Shown here: positions 9,334 to 18,867 of the stretch, one piece after another
How positions within the stretch are numbered: the first letter of the stretch is position 1
Layout: every line of letters starts with the position of its first letter
From: Symbiodinium sp. CCMP2592
Lineage: Eukaryota; Sar; Dinophyceae; Suessiales; Symbiodiniaceae
Reading direction: 5' to 3'
DNA length: 64,000 bases
NCBI GenBank assembly: GCA_905221615.1
Contig: CAJNDT010000942.1
Location: 47,280-111,279 of the forward strand
Notes under the pieces: generated by a model
What the model was told of the DNA's origin: nothing
The model's input: the letters and a program-made list of their open reading frames with translations, nothing else
The model's database searches: none
Position numbers and translations under genes: made by a program

Positions 9334-10470
9334 GGCAAGACCTCTGAGCCCGTCGTCTGGGTGCGGGAGCTGGCCCGGAACAAGGACAGTGTTGTGAGCG
9401 CACCCGGTGTTAGCCCTGTCGTTGAGTTCTTGGCCGGCTTGGCGGGCCCTGGCGCGGGGTGTGGGCGAGGGGCTCCGGATTGCTGGAGTGTTTCTGAGCG
9501 TCGGCAGGGGCGGAGCATGACACGTCGGGGAGGCGGTTCGGGAGGCGGTTCGGGGCTGGGAGTTTGGACACCACTCGCCGCGCAGGATGGGACGGTCACC
9601 GCCAAGCTGAGGCCCAAGGAGGATTCCGATTGCCGGTCGTTTTGGAGGAGCGCCTCTGCGCAGATAAGGTCTCGTCAAGAGGGCGAGGATGAGCTCGAGC
9701 CGGCGTTCCAGGTGTCCCCTCAGGCCATCTTCGCCGAACCATGTCAAGTGGAAAGTGGAGTTGGCGATCGCGTGTCAGCAGGACCACCCAGGCTCGAGAC
9801 TCAATAATGTGGACGATTTGAAAACAGACCCGGCCTCGGCATGTTTCCTTTGCTCATGGCCCGACATTTGCCCCAGTTCACGAGGCCATCAAGCAGAGGA
9901 AGTCTAACGCCCTACGAGACGTTGATCCTGATCAAATTGACGTATATCTCTACTCAAAAGAAGCGCGGAGCCCCAGACTGCTTTTTTCTGTTGGCTCATT
10001 CCTGGCTTCCGATTTTGGCAGGCTGGAGCGTGGCGACGCATCGAAGACGAATCGGAAGTCCTGCGTCGGGACACCACCAGGCCCAACCCTCGGCTCTGTG
10101 ATCGGCCATTTGACTTCCACGTGACGGCAGCACTGCTAGGCTAGATTGCTACGGCTTTTTGCCGCGACCGGCAACTTGAAAGGCCGGGCGATGTGATTTG
10201 TGAAGGAATCGGAGAATCAGTGCTGTGCAGGCACCATCTGGCTCTGCATATCCTTTTGCACGGTCTCTCCCAGTTTCACATGTCAAGGTTTGCGATGTGC
10301 ATCATGCCAGTCTTCGGTGTGGTCAGTTTTGCTGCAAGTGGCGGGCTTAGATCGGCGGCATTAGCGATCTAGGTCACTGCTGTAGTGAACTAGATGACTG
10401 CAGCCAAGATGTCCCTAATTCCTGGCCACACCACGTTTAAAGTTTAGATTAAGCTCTCGTGTCGTGCAGG
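9334..10470. other. No supported gene
   Basis: Open frames on both strands overlap between 9361 and 9807 without recognisable motifs and with similar quality on each strand. This is expected of GC-rich non-coding sequence. Nothing functional is called. Confidence 0.4.
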
Positions 10471-11535
10471 TCCCCGGTTATCCCTAAGTCCGGCCCCTCA
10501 GCGCCCGAATCCTCCAGAACCCTGAACCTTACTAGGCTGCCCTGTGAGTGCCCTGCGGTGGCAAGGAGCCGACACAGTCGACCGCCGCCGTGAGCAGCGG
10601 ATGAGCCCGGATGGTCCACCCTCCTTGCACAATTGTTTGGGTTACTTAGAGTCAGACAGCATCGTATCTAGATGCCTAGGCGACTTAGGGTCAGGGCCGG
10701 TTCAACACATACATGTAGTAAACAAGCACTTCAAGTCTGCCTTGCAAGCAATATTTGGAATTTGTAAACAATCTCTGTTTGGAAACCCTAAATGCGTGGA
10801 AAAGGGCGTGAGTGGGGCAAGGAGGGCGACCCGGGGGCGAGGGCCCGGTCTGGCCAGTCTCGGAAGATCCCGATGCACGCTTGATGCGGGGACGCGGCCG
10901 ACCGGCCGACGTTGCACAGCATCGAGAGGGGTGCCACAAAAAACCACCGAAGGCCGTGGAGTGCAAGTGACTGCATCTGAGCGCGCAGCATGCTTGAGGG
11001 CTGAGTGAGTGTGTGTGTGTGTGTGTGTGTGTTCGTGCTTGTCGGTCAGTGGTTCTTTGTTTTTTTCCTGGGCCGGGGGGCGGGCTGGACCCGATGCCGA
11101 AGACGAGGCCATGAAGGAGTGTCATCGCCTGTGTAGTCGTTTTTTTCGAAGCAGCTGTTGTGCAGGTCCATCCGAGGAGAAGTTGTCGGGCCACAGAGTG
11201 GATGTTGGGTTCCACGGTTGTCCCTCAGTCCCGAACCTCCTTGAAGTCCGAACCCCCTAGAACCCCTAGCCCTTTAGGCTGCCCTGTGAGTGCCTTGCCA
11301 TGAGTGCGTGTGCTTCCCCCGGTTGTTCCTAACTCCCGAACCCCAGCGCCCGAACCCCTAGAACCCTTAACCCCCCACTAGGCTGCCCCTGCGAGTGTCG
11401 TGCGAGTGGTGTGCGAGTGCCCTGCAAGCGCCTTGCGAGCGAGTTTGGGTTGTCCCTAACTCCCGAACCCCAGCACCCGAACCGCTAGAAACCCTTAATC
11501 CCCACTAGGCTGCCCTGTGAGTGCCCTGCGACTTG
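10470..11535 (+). repeat. Dispersed units CCTAACTCCCGAACCCCAGC...CTAGGCTGCCC
   Basis: Units at about 10470-10560, 11215-11300, 11318-11420 and 11450-11535 share TCCCTAA(G/C)TCC, GAACCC(C/T)TAGAACCC, a CACTAGGCTGCCC block and GTGAGTGCC(C/T)TGC. The intervening sequence (10560-11005) has no recognised gene. Confidence 0.65.
11006..11032 (+). repeat. TG microsatellite
   Basis: Uninterrupted TG dinucleotides after GAGTGAG. The opposite-strand ORFs here encode Thr-His runs made by the microsatellite. Confidence 0.9.
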
Positions 11536-11559
11536 CCGGGAATAGAGGCGAGGGGGATT

Positions 11560-11940
11560 GGTTAATTATTTATTTATAATCTATTTTTGGGCCGGCCTGG
11601 AGCGTGTCATTCTTGTCATTCTTGTCATTTCGAGATGCTGTCCGGTAAGGCTCCAAAACGCCGCGAATCGTAACCGTTTTCTGTGTCTTACCGCAACCTT
11701 CCGAAATGACAAGAATGACAAAAATGACAGGTCTCAGGGCCCCCCAAAAAATAAATAATCAAATAATTAATTAATTGGCTCCTCGGGGTGGAGTCCAAAA
11801 GTCATGCTACGACTTGCCGGGCATTGAGGCCAAATAATTAATTATTTTAATTATTTATTTTTTTTGGGGGCCCTTGAGACTTGTCATTCTCGTCATTCTT
11901 GTCATTTCGAGATGCTCTGCGGTAAGGCTCCCAAACAGCC
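11560..11940. repeat. GTCATTCTTGTCATT repeats in both orientations
   Basis: TGTCATTCTTGTCATTTCGAGATG occurs at about 11606-11640 and, with one change, at 11881-11915. Between them (11702-11730) lies the reverse form AATGACAAGAATGACAAAAATGACA. A/T tracts (TTAATTATTT-like) flank each, so this is a small fold-back of the same family as 4970-5660. Confidence 0.7.
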
Positions 11941-12218
11941 ACAGTTAGGGGGGGGGGCATCCCCCTTTTCCCATGCTACGCCCCAACGCCTCAACCGAAA
12001 AATCCCTGTACCCCACCCTACACTTTACAACTTTACCACCGAAAAACACCGAATTTGACATCCTCGCCTCACCCAATTTAACCAACAGTAAACCGAAAAT
12101 TCCCAACATCTGAATCCCAAACCAACTTTCAAAACCACCCCCTAACTCACAAACCCGAAATTCACGATTTTTTAAATTGAAAATTCTGCTCAATGTTCTT
12201 TGTCGTTGAATAGAATTA

Positions 12219-12458
12219 TCATTGGTAATATTTGTACTTAACCTCATACAATTTGATTATGTCCTTCTGTAATGAAAACTGTTTATCTAAATATCTGATT
12301 TCTTTATCAAAATGTTCTTGCTCTTCTTTTTCTATTACGCATTTTTGCTTTATTTCTACAATCTTGCTTTCCCTGCTTTCATTGATGATTTCTAATTTTT
12401 TTAATTCGTGCTTTGCTACTCTGTATTGTATCTCAAACAGTTCGTCGTGAACGGTCAT
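12219..12458 (-). CDS. Small coiled-coil protein
   Basis: 79 codons from ATG at 12458, rich in Glu, Lys and Ile with heptad-like spacing over most of its length, so a single helical coiled coil is likely. It follows the 83-aa gene on the same strand. The gap between them (12459-12500) is A/T only and holds repeated AAGTTTTAAAA, similar to the gap upstream of the neighbour. No family was recognised. Density of genes and AT-rich codon use match the rest of the island. Confidence 0.55.
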   Translation of the reverse strand: MTVHDELFEIQYRVAKHELKKLEIINESRESKIVEIKQKCVIEKEEQEHFDKEIRYLDKQFSLQKDIIKLYEVKYKYYQ

Positions 12459-12500
12459 ATATTATAAACTATATATTTTTTAAAACTTTTAAAACTTTTT

Positions 12501-12752
12501 TTATACATAAACATCGCCGTCCTTTTTGATTTCGTAGTATTCCATCGTTGTTGGTTTTGGGTTTGTAATATCTCCGTTGTTTAGTTTTGTCAAATACGCT
12601 TTTCTTTTATTTTGATATGTTGTATCTTTTGATTTTGTTGTGGTGCTGGGGACTGGTGTAAATAGTTTGTTGTGTATTTCTTCTATTTTGTTATTAATAT
12701 TTTCTAAGGTGTTGTTGATGTCGTTAAGTGTGTCTTCCAAACCTTCAGTCAT
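12501..12752 (-). CDS. Small helical protein of the viral element
   Basis: 83 codons from ATG at 12752. The first 30 residues have the pattern LxxxINNxLENINNKIEEI, a short coiled coil. A Ser/Thr-rich linker follows, then a KR-containing region ending in YYEIKKDGDVYV. No domain was recognised. It sits 36 bp downstream of the helicase end on the same strand, and its upstream gap again carries TTTTAAAA tracts. It could be a structural or regulatory viral protein. Confidence 0.5.
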   Translation of the reverse strand: MTEGLEDTLNDINNTLENINNKIEEIHNKLFTPVPSTTTKSKDTTYQNKRKAYLTKLNNGDITNPKPTTMEYYEIKKDGDVYV

Positions 12753-12788
12753 ATAAAATACTAAACATTATTTTTAAAACTTTTATTC

Positions 12789-13340
12789 TTAAAATTGTTC
12801 CTTATCGCTTGCCGCGCAGTTGCATTTCTTACAGTATGCTATGCAGTTGCTTATGGTATGACTCTGTGAATTATCTTTCCTTTGTGCTGTTAGATTCGTT
12901 GTTATGTTTCCGCTTTTTAACTTAACATAAAATTCTACACTGCGCTTTTCACAGAAACCGTTTAACCTATCTAACATCCATTGGGCAGTTATGTAATTCT
13001 TATGGTCTATCTTTCTTTTGCCTGCCCTGTCCTGTTCTTTGTAGTTCTGCACCTTGCGCTCTAAATATTTAAAGATACATTGTTTATTAAATGTAGTATC
13101 TTTATTATCATCATACCTGTAAAGACTGACCTTATTTAAATCGGTTGCTCTCGTGATTGCCGTCCATAACCACTCCTTAGAAATATTGAAATGATGATAA
13201 TCAAAGATTGTTATACCCGTGTTTATGCTGGAACCCTGCACGCTATGGCAGGTATAACAGTAACTAAATATAAAGTGCTTCCTTAAAACATCAATGGGTA
13301 GGGTTTGTATAAATCCTTCGTGTTCCTCTTTTAGTTTCAC
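12789..13340 (-). CDS. SF1 helicase C-terminal part (motifs V-VI), frame-shifted from the polymerase-helicase gene
   Basis: The N-terminal 75 codons hold YCYTCHSVQGSS, an SF1 motif V type (T-x-H-x-x-Q-G), and WLWTAITRATDL, motif VI (TAITRA). These complete the helicase whose Walker motifs lie in the preceding ORF. The nominal start is a GTG overlapping the TGA of that ORF (13337-13340), and one missing A at about 13341-13343 would join the frames. The protein is therefore a frame-shifted tail rather than an independent gene. The last 60 residues include a Cys cluster (CIAYCKKCNC), a possible metal site. The break is a single base with intact motifs on both sides, so sequencing error, recent mutation or slippage are all possible. 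Confidence 0.7.
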   Translation of the reverse strand: MKLKEEHEGFIQTLPIDVLRKHFIFSYCYTCHSVQGSSINTGITIFDYHHFNISKEWLWTAITRATDLNKVSLYRYDDNKDTTFNKQCIFKYLERKVQNYKEQDRAGKRKIDHKNYITAQWMLDRLNGFCEKRSVEFYVKLKSGNITTNLTAQRKDNSQSHTISNCIAYCKKCNCAASDKEQF

Positions 13341-14527
13341 TTATCGCCGTTAATCTCATGAATAATGTATCTAAAATTAACTTGAAATTTATATTCGGTT
13401 GTTTTTAAATACTCCCTGCATATAACCACCTCGCCTATGTCATATTCGTTTTTGTGATTCTGGCACCTCCTTATTTCGTTGCTTACCTCCTTGCACGTAT
13501 CGTTTAAGTATGCTATGTTGTTATTGTTTGTTTGTATGTCGTCGGTGTATTTGAAGTATTTTTCTATCAACTGTTTCGTTTTAACTTTGTTTATAAATAT
13601 GTCGTCGTATATGTTTGCTAATTTGTCTTTGTCCTCCTGAGTTGTTAACCGCTTACACTCCCGTAAATAAATATGATATTTAAATATTTTGTTTATGCAG
13701 TGGTTTGCATATACTTCGTGGTCGTGTAGGTTAGTTATTTCCGAAACGGGTTTTAACTGCTTACCGTCGCCGGTTGCCACCACCGTTAAATCCTTATGTG
13801 TTTCGACGAACTCCCTAATTTTATTCAAAACCCTTAACCCGTTAAAATAAATCTCGTCAAACACTATAACATCATAATTAGAATAGTCAAACTTTTCTAA
13901 TTTTTCGTCGCCCACTGCTATGGAAAAGAATTTGTTAATTGTCGTGGCATCCTTTCCGTATTTTTGAACCAGTTTATTAGTGGGACACACGAACAGCACT
14001 TTTAAACCTAAGTCCCTGATTTTTTCGCATATATAACTTTTACCAGAACCGGCATATTTCGCCCTAATCGTCACGTGCTTTACTGAAAAATATTCTCTAT
14101 GATTTTCGTTGTGTCGTATTCGTTTTGTATGTCTATCTTCTTGTTTATATACACCGGTATTTTGATTCCTTTGTTTTTTTATGTGATAGTCCTCGCTGGG
14201 CATAATTATATCGTCGTTGCTTTTATTTACTCTCCATTGACCTATGCACTTTGTAGATTCCCCCGATTTAATTCCCAGTGCTTCTTTTGCTGTGGGCAGG
14301 TCTTCGGCGTTTATAACAAATGCATCGGTTTTGACACTATAAGGTTTAACACCGCGTTTAAGTAATCTGTTATAACACTGATACATATTAAAGTTATGCT
14401 GTTGCAGTAGCACTTCCTTTATATAAACGAACCCATTTGCCAATTTCGTGTTATCGGATATATTTACTATGTAATATGACTCACCATCTGATATTTCGTT
14501 CCATTCGGTGCATTCCTCGTCGTCCAT
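13337..14527 (-). CDS. DNA polymerase B palm motif C joined to SF1 helicase N-terminal half
   Basis: The start of this 396-codon frame continues the polymerase palm: YSVKTDAFVI (residues about 63-72) has the shape of PolB motif C, with KTD replacing the usual DTD. After a basic linker, KYAGSGKSY (about residue 160) is a Walker A motif, VIVFDEIYF is Walker B and TGDGKQLKPV is SF1 motif III. Together they identify a Pif1/RecD-like superfamily 1 helicase. Helicase motifs V and VI are in the next, shifted frame (12789-13340). The upstream 186 bp to 14713 encode the PolB motif-B-like stretch KQVAVVNFGLL in yet another frame, reached by single-base changes at T-runs 14721-14728 and 14566-14570 (+ strand). 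The original gene was therefore a polymerase-helicase fusion of roughly 1,280 residues. Confidence 0.75.
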   Translation of the reverse strand: MDDEECTEWNEISDGESYYIVNISDNTKLANGFVYIKEVLLQQHNFNMYQCYNRLLKRGVKPYSVKTDAFVINAEDLPTAKEALGIKSGESTKCIGQWRVNKSNDDIIMPSEDYHIKKQRNQNTGVYKQEDRHTKRIRHNENHREYFSVKHVTIRAKYAGSGKSYICEKIRDLGLKVLFVCPTNKLVQKYGKDATTINKFFSIAVGDEKLEKFDYSNYDVIVFDEIYFNGLRVLNKIREFVETHKDLTVVATGDGKQLKPVSEITNLHDHEVYANHCINKIFKYHIYLRECKRLTTQEDKDKLANIYDDIFINKVKTKQLIEKYFKYTDDIQTNNNNIAYLNDTCKEVSNEIRRCQNHKNEYDIGEVVICREYLKTTEYKFQVNFRYIIHEINGDK

Positions 14528-14713
14528 TTCATAAAACTTAACTTCTTCTTCTGTTAGTTTGTGTATTTTTCTCCGTATTTTTGTTGAAAATCCGATGCCT
14601 CCTTTAGATTTTTAAACAGTATGCTTTTTTGGTCGGTGCTGTTGGTTCTTTCTAAAAGTCCAAAATTCACCACCGCCACCTGTTTTTTAATTGCCATGTC
14701 CTCCTCGTCGTTT

Positions 14714-16654
14714 TCACTTATTTTTTTTGTCCCATAACTCCCCGACTATGTTTTTATAATTCACAGAATGCTGGAATGAAGGTTGTTTATAACTTATGGT
14801 TTTGATTTGTGATGCGTCCAACTGCTTTAAATACAAACCGTATAAGAGACAAAACTTCTTGCTTAACATTATATTAATTTTCTCGCCCGTGTTCTGAACA
14901 TAATATAAGGTGTAATCGTGCATTTTGTTAAAATCCATTTGTTCTGTATATGGTTGCCACACGTCAAACTGATTAAAACCGAATGTCTCCACAATATCCA
15001 TAAACGATTTAGTAAATGCTTTGGACATATCCAGTTCCACTTTCGGCATCGTATCCGAAAACTTATGTGATACAAACATACCTACAGGCACTATGGTTTT
15101 CGCCTCTTCGTATATATCTATGTCCACTTGGTTATAAAACGGTTTATGAAGTGGATTAAACAAAGACTTATTAAAATCAAACATTGCTCTATTCATATTG
15201 TTATAGGTTTCTTCGTTGTCTATTGCCATACATCCGTCCGACGATGTTTTTATCAAGTTCTGGGTTTTGACTATAAAGGTGGTTTTCTTCAATTTCATTC
15301 GTATCTCTGACACTATACCCGCTTGAAAACGAATTTTAGGTTCATATCCACCGCCCAGCGTTTGAAATAATATTTTTGTTAAGTTGTTGTCTTCGGGCAC
15401 TAAGTATTTCGTTATAGGTTCTTTATCGTTGCTGACCAGTTTTAATATTTCGTAAGCATCCTTAATCATTATAAGTTGTGGCGGTTCTTCCTTTTCGTTT
15501 ATGTGATAATCGGTAGATGCTGTAACTATGGGTTTTTTGCCTACATTGTCCAGTTTCTGCTGTATGCTTTTTAGGTTGTTGTTCATTGTGTAGATGTGAT
15601 TGTTTTTCACAAAAGCATAGAAACATTTGAGTTTTTTGTTTGCCTCTTCCGGTTCGTGTCTGTATATAAGGTTTTCACAGCAGTCAAAAATTCGGGCAGG
15701 AATCCTGTAATGTTTAAAGACTTTATCCATTTCATTAATGGTTGCCCCCCTGCTGTAAAAATCGTTTCTACCGATTATTTCCATAATCCTTTCCCTCGTT
15801 AGTCTGTCCCTTCTTTTATCATTCATAAGACTGTCTTTATAAAAATCGCTTAAAGCATTAATCCAACATTGATTATCAACATGTTCGTTGTTGCTTATCG
15901 CTTCCTTTAGGTTGTATAAGTTATGATTAACAGGGGTGCTGACATAACGATGGTATATAGATATAAGGTTGATGTCGGTTAAACTTTCGTCCATAATGTT
16001 AAACTTCTCGCCTTTTTTATTGACTACCTCCACCTGTTGTATTTTAATTGCGTCAAACAGGTTGTCATAATATCGTGTTAAGTCATCCACCATTTCCTTA
16101 AAATCCTTGTCCTTGTTCAGCACTTCTATTACCTTTTCAAATTCTTCATTTGCGTTTTCCTTTCTTTTGCTTACGAAGTCCTCTTTGGTTTCAAATCTGA
16201 AAATAAGATTTTTAACGAGTGCTTTATCAAAGTTTTTTGCTTTGATGGTCGCCTGTCTCATGTCAAAGTTTTCAATGTAAAAGGCCGTTTCAAATTTTTT
16301 AAAAGCGGGTTTCACCTTTTCGTTTCGCGGTTTCCTTGTGGTATAAAGTTGGAAATTTATTAAATATGTGTTTTGACTTTTGGTTTCCGCCAGACTTTCG
16401 TTTAATGGTTTTGCCTTTTTAGTTTTTGGTATGGTGTCCTTGTATTGCTTGAATGCTTTTTCATAGGTTTTTTTGTTCTTAGAGGTTAAACCTTTTATTA
16501 AATTCTCGGCGGTTGCTATGTTTCCGATTTTACGCTCCTGGTATAACTTGATGATTTCGTTAATTCTTTTTTGTGTGGTTTTGTTTGCTCCTTCTGCCAC
16601 CTTGTCCTTTAATTTGTTAAGTTGGATGAGATTACTCCTAATAAACTTGCTCAT
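14714..16654 (-). CDS. Family-B DNA polymerase, N-terminal and palm part (virus-type)
   Basis: The frame is open to 16735, but I place the start at ATG 16654 (MSKFIRS) because the 80 bp before it contain the promoter-like motif shared by other genes of the element, so the extra 27 codons are probably leader. Residues about 540-560 hold VELDMSKAFT, a PolB motif A variant (D-x-S-K-A-F/Y), followed by FNQFDVWQPY and then LSKKFCLLYGLYLK, a recurrent element of this polymerase group. An earlier segment, QCWINALSDFY...HIYT, has a Cys and a late His, reminiscent of a papain/OTU-like site, but this is speculative. No clear 3'-5' exonuclease motifs were located. The frame stops at a TGA just after an A8 homopolymer (T8 at 14721-14728). 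A protein-primed viral replicative polymerase is inferred. Confidence 0.72.
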   Translation of the reverse strand: MSKFIRSNLIQLNKLKDKVAEGANKTTQKRINEIIKLYQERKIGNIATAENLIKGLTSKNKKTYEKAFKQYKDTIPKTKKAKPLNESLAETKSQNTYLINFQLYTTRKPRNEKVKPAFKKFETAFYIENFDMRQATIKAKNFDKALVKNLIFRFETKEDFVSKRKENANEEFEKVIEVLNKDKDFKEMVDDLTRYYDNLFDAIKIQQVEVVNKKGEKFNIMDESLTDINLISIYHRYVSTPVNHNLYNLKEAISNNEHVDNQCWINALSDFYKDSLMNDKRRDRLTRERIMEIIGRNDFYSRGATINEMDKVFKHYRIPARIFDCCENLIYRHEPEEANKKLKCFYAFVKNNHIYTMNNNLKSIQQKLDNVGKKPIVTASTDYHINEKEEPPQLIMIKDAYEILKLVSNDKEPITKYLVPEDNNLTKILFQTLGGGYEPKIRFQAGIVSEIRMKLKKTTFIVKTQNLIKTSSDGCMAIDNEETYNNMNRAMFDFNKSLFNPLHKPFYNQVDIDIYEEAKTIVPVGMFVSHKFSDTMPKVELDMSKAFTKSFMDIVETFGFNQFDVWQPYTEQMDFNKMHDYTLYYVQNTGEKINIMLSKKFCLLYGLYLKQLDASQIKTISYKQPSFQHSVNYKNIVGELWDKKNK

Positions 16655-16690
16655 ACTATACCTTAGATATATAATTATATTAAATGTTTT

Positions 16691-16715
16691 TTCTTTAAGT
16701 AGTTTTCCAAAAAAA
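16691..16715 (-). promoter_or_regulatory. Shared promoter-like motif upstream of polymerase gene
   Basis: The + strand reads TTCTTTAAGTAGTTTTCC followed by an A-run. The same near-palindromic block occurs at 18258-18283, 18818-18843 and 19554-19579, each 20-37 bp before a minus-strand ATG with an A/T-rich TATATA stretch between. Recurrence at gene starts, not ends, argues for a viral promoter. Confidence 0.55.
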
Positions 16716-16731
16716 CTTTTTTCATTATTTT

Positions 16732-17687
16732 TCAAACCTTTAACAATTCAAAGCGCATATATGGGCGACTGTTTCCTTTTACATAAAATAAACTGTTGAT
16801 ATTCTTTTGTTCTATTTTTTCCACTTCGTAAGTGTCTTTGCTCCAAACGCTGGTGCGTTCTTTTTCTCCTGCTTTTTTTTTCTCCTGTAAATTTTAACTT
16901 TACTGCCTTGTTCTATTGTTGGATATTTCCTTGTTCTGGTTGCTTGTTGGGTCATATTCTGTGTTGCTTTCAGTTCGTTTTTCTCCTTCATTGCCTCCTT
17001 CGGTGTCATTTTAATAGCGGAATGTTCCATTTTATTATTATAGGTAAGCAAAATTTCAAAAATGTAATCGGTCCATTGAATATTTTCTTTGCCTTTCTTT
17101 TCGCCACGCTCATCGCGCGATTTCGCTTTGCTCATGTCTGCCTCTACTCGTTTGTAAAGCATATCTTTAAATGTTCTAATTGCTCGTTCGCTGTGGTTTG
17201 CATGTGCTCGCGTCCTGTGGTGTTGTATGCCCTGTTCCTTTAAATAATCCTGTATTGATGTTGTGTTTAATGCGCCTTCGTCGTCTGTAAATAATATTTT
17301 TGGTTTGCCCCCCATTTTGTTCATTGTCTCTATCATTCCTGATGCTATGTTTGCTTCGTCTTTGTTTTTAATCGGTGCGACCTGCATAAACCGACTAAAA
17401 ACATCAATCATAATTACACCGACTCTAAATTTTTGATTTTCCAAATCGTTTATAAAGAACAAATCCATGTGAAATTCATAAAAGGGTTCAGGGGCGATGA
17501 ATGTATTTCTGCCCCTAATCTGTTTCTTTTGCTCTACGTTTTCTCTAAAAGAATTATCAATGTCTGCCATTGTTATGGATTTATCTTCTTCTCTCGCATC
17601 TTTTAAGGTTTGTTTTTTGCTTCCAAACCCTGACCTATCAAAATAAATCGCGTTTATTATATCATTCTTTTTATTGTTTTCGCTCAT
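16732..17687 (-). CDS. rve-family (retroviral-type, Polinton) integrase
   Basis: From ATG 17687. The uninterrupted frame of 291 codons ends at 16812, with the domain continuing to 16732 in another frame. Catalytic acidic residues are visible: D75 in FHMDLF, D135/D136 in ILFTDDEGAL and E167 in ANHSERAIRTFK. This D,D,E arrangement defines the RNase H-fold core of rve integrases. The N-terminal 65 residues lack a clear HHCC zinc finger. After GSKVKIYRR an A9 run (T9 on + at 16873-16881) shifts the frame; the shifted frame encodes DTYEVEKI...YVKG...YMRFELLKV, the typical SH3/chromo-like C-terminal domain. The break is thus a single homopolymer indel. The enzyme would insert element DNA into host chromosomes, which fits the island being integrated. 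Confidence 0.85.
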
Positions 17688-17747
17688 AATAAAAAGGATG
17701 AGATATTTATGTTAATAATTTCTTTTTTTATTTTCCCGTTTTGTCTT

Positions 17748-18236
17748 TTACAAAAATATTTTCCTCAAATATTTTTCCATGATATCAAGTTCTTCATTTG
17801 AAAGGTGCTGTGCACACCGATGCAGATAAACTTTGTAGCATAAAATGTTTAAATCCAAGTAGTGCGACTTTTTCATATTAAGTATCTGTTCTCGTGTCCA
17901 GTTTTTTTGACTTCCACCACAAAAGCGGTCAAAATAAGAACTTGGTATTGAAACACAATTCCACATATGCATCCACACCTCGTGTAAATAACTGGCACTG
18001 TATTTGTTAATGTATTTTGCTAGGTTTGTGTCTTTCAGTTCTTCTCTTAAACTGCTTGGACTACTATAGTCTTTAAATTCAGACGGGCGTTTTCTCAGTA
18101 TGTCTTTAATCTCATACTCGTCGCACCTCGTACACCGAATATATTTTCAAATATCATTGTTTAATTCTATGGGAAGATGGGTTTTACATAAAAGGGCGGT
18201 TGTTGTTTTTAAGTCGTCACACTGCTCACACACCAT
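17748..18236 (-). CDS. Cys-rich small protein A, with in-frame TGA at codon 30
   Basis: ATG at 18236 starts MVCEQCDDLK..., and the frame meets TGA at 18149-18147 (codon 30). It then remains open for 132 more codons to a stop at 17748. C-x2-C pairs lie on both sides of the stop (CEQC before, CTRC after), as if one zinc ribbon spanned it. The region after the stop is helical, with Trp, Cys and His and no recognised family. The paralogue at 18304-18798 has a stop at exactly the same codon. Options are two genes (a 29-aa peptide plus a downstream ORF), readthrough, or inactivation before duplication. The leader carries the shared promoter-like motif 22 bp upstream. Confidence 0.5.
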
Positions 18237-18257
18237 ATCTAACATATATAAAAAACA

Positions 18258-18283
18258 TTTCTTTAAATAGTTTTCTAAAGAAA
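18258..18283 (-). promoter_or_regulatory. Shared promoter-like motif, protein A gene
   Basis: TTTCTTTAAATAGTTTTCTAAAGAAA on the + strand (26 bases; the two ends are complementary), 22 bp before the minus-strand ATG at 18236. It is nearly identical to 18818-18843. Confidence 0.55.
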
Positions 18284-18303
18284 TGTTTTTATAAAAATCA
18301 CTT

Positions 18304-18798
18304 TTAATTAATTAATGATGTGATGTATCTTCTCATAAATAAAGCGTCTTCCTTTTTCATTTTTTTATCACACAACTCACCATAAAAGTCAATAAAAAAT
18401 GACATCAAATTTATTTGGTATTTCGCTTTCGTATTTTTTATTCTCTCTTGGTAGTATATTTGTGTCTGTGTCATTGTGTTATTCCAAAACCTCCCATTTA
18501 CATAAAATTGTATGCAGTGGGTTATATACTTTACAAACTCCATAGAAAATTTATTCGCTTGTTGTTTTGTTTTAGTTGTTTTTAATTCCATTTTAACGTT
18601 TTGAAGGGTGTAATGAAAAACTATACATGCTATGTTATGCTTCCTGGATAATGTTATAAACCTTTTATGGTTGCATCTGTTATCACACTGCATACACCTG
18701 ATATATTTTTAAATATAATTGTTTAATTCTATGGGAAGATGGGTTTTACATAAAAGAGAGGTTGTTGTTTTTAAGTCGTCACACTGCTCACACACCAT
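18304..18798 (-). CDS. Cys-rich small protein B, paralogue of A, with in-frame TAA at codon 30
   Basis: ATG at 18798. The first 29 codons are almost identical in DNA to protein A, then TAA at 18711-18709 falls at the same codon as the TGA in A. After the stop, KYIRC and a Cys/His segment (MQCDNRCNHKR) continue in frame for 135 codons to 18304, but the remainder is only weakly similar to A (aligned FY...W...Y patterns and a helical end). The abrupt change from near identity to divergence suggests that promoter plus 5' coding sequence was homogenised or duplicated as a cassette. Without readthrough, translation could start at the ATG at 18693. Function unknown. Confidence 0.5.
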
Positions 18799-18817
18799 AT
18801 ATAATGTTAAGAAAATA

Positions 18818-18843
18818 TTTCTTTAAATAGTTTTCCAAAGAAA
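18818..18843 (-). promoter_or_regulatory. Shared promoter-like motif, protein B gene
   Basis: The + strand reads TTTCTTTAAATAGTTTTCC then AAAGAAA, 20 bp before ATG 18798, with an A/T-rich TATAT stretch between. Near-palindromic. Confidence 0.55.
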
Positions 18844-18867
18844 TTTTTTATAAAAGTAATTACTGTT

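Noticed and set aside
10691-11215. Minus ORF with Thr-His runs
   Set aside because: Crosses the TG microsatellite, which creates the runs.
16655-16735. Extended start of the polymerase ORF (MKNNEKSFFGKLLKEK)
   Set aside because: Overlaps the shared promoter-like motif; the internal ATG at 16654 is the better start.
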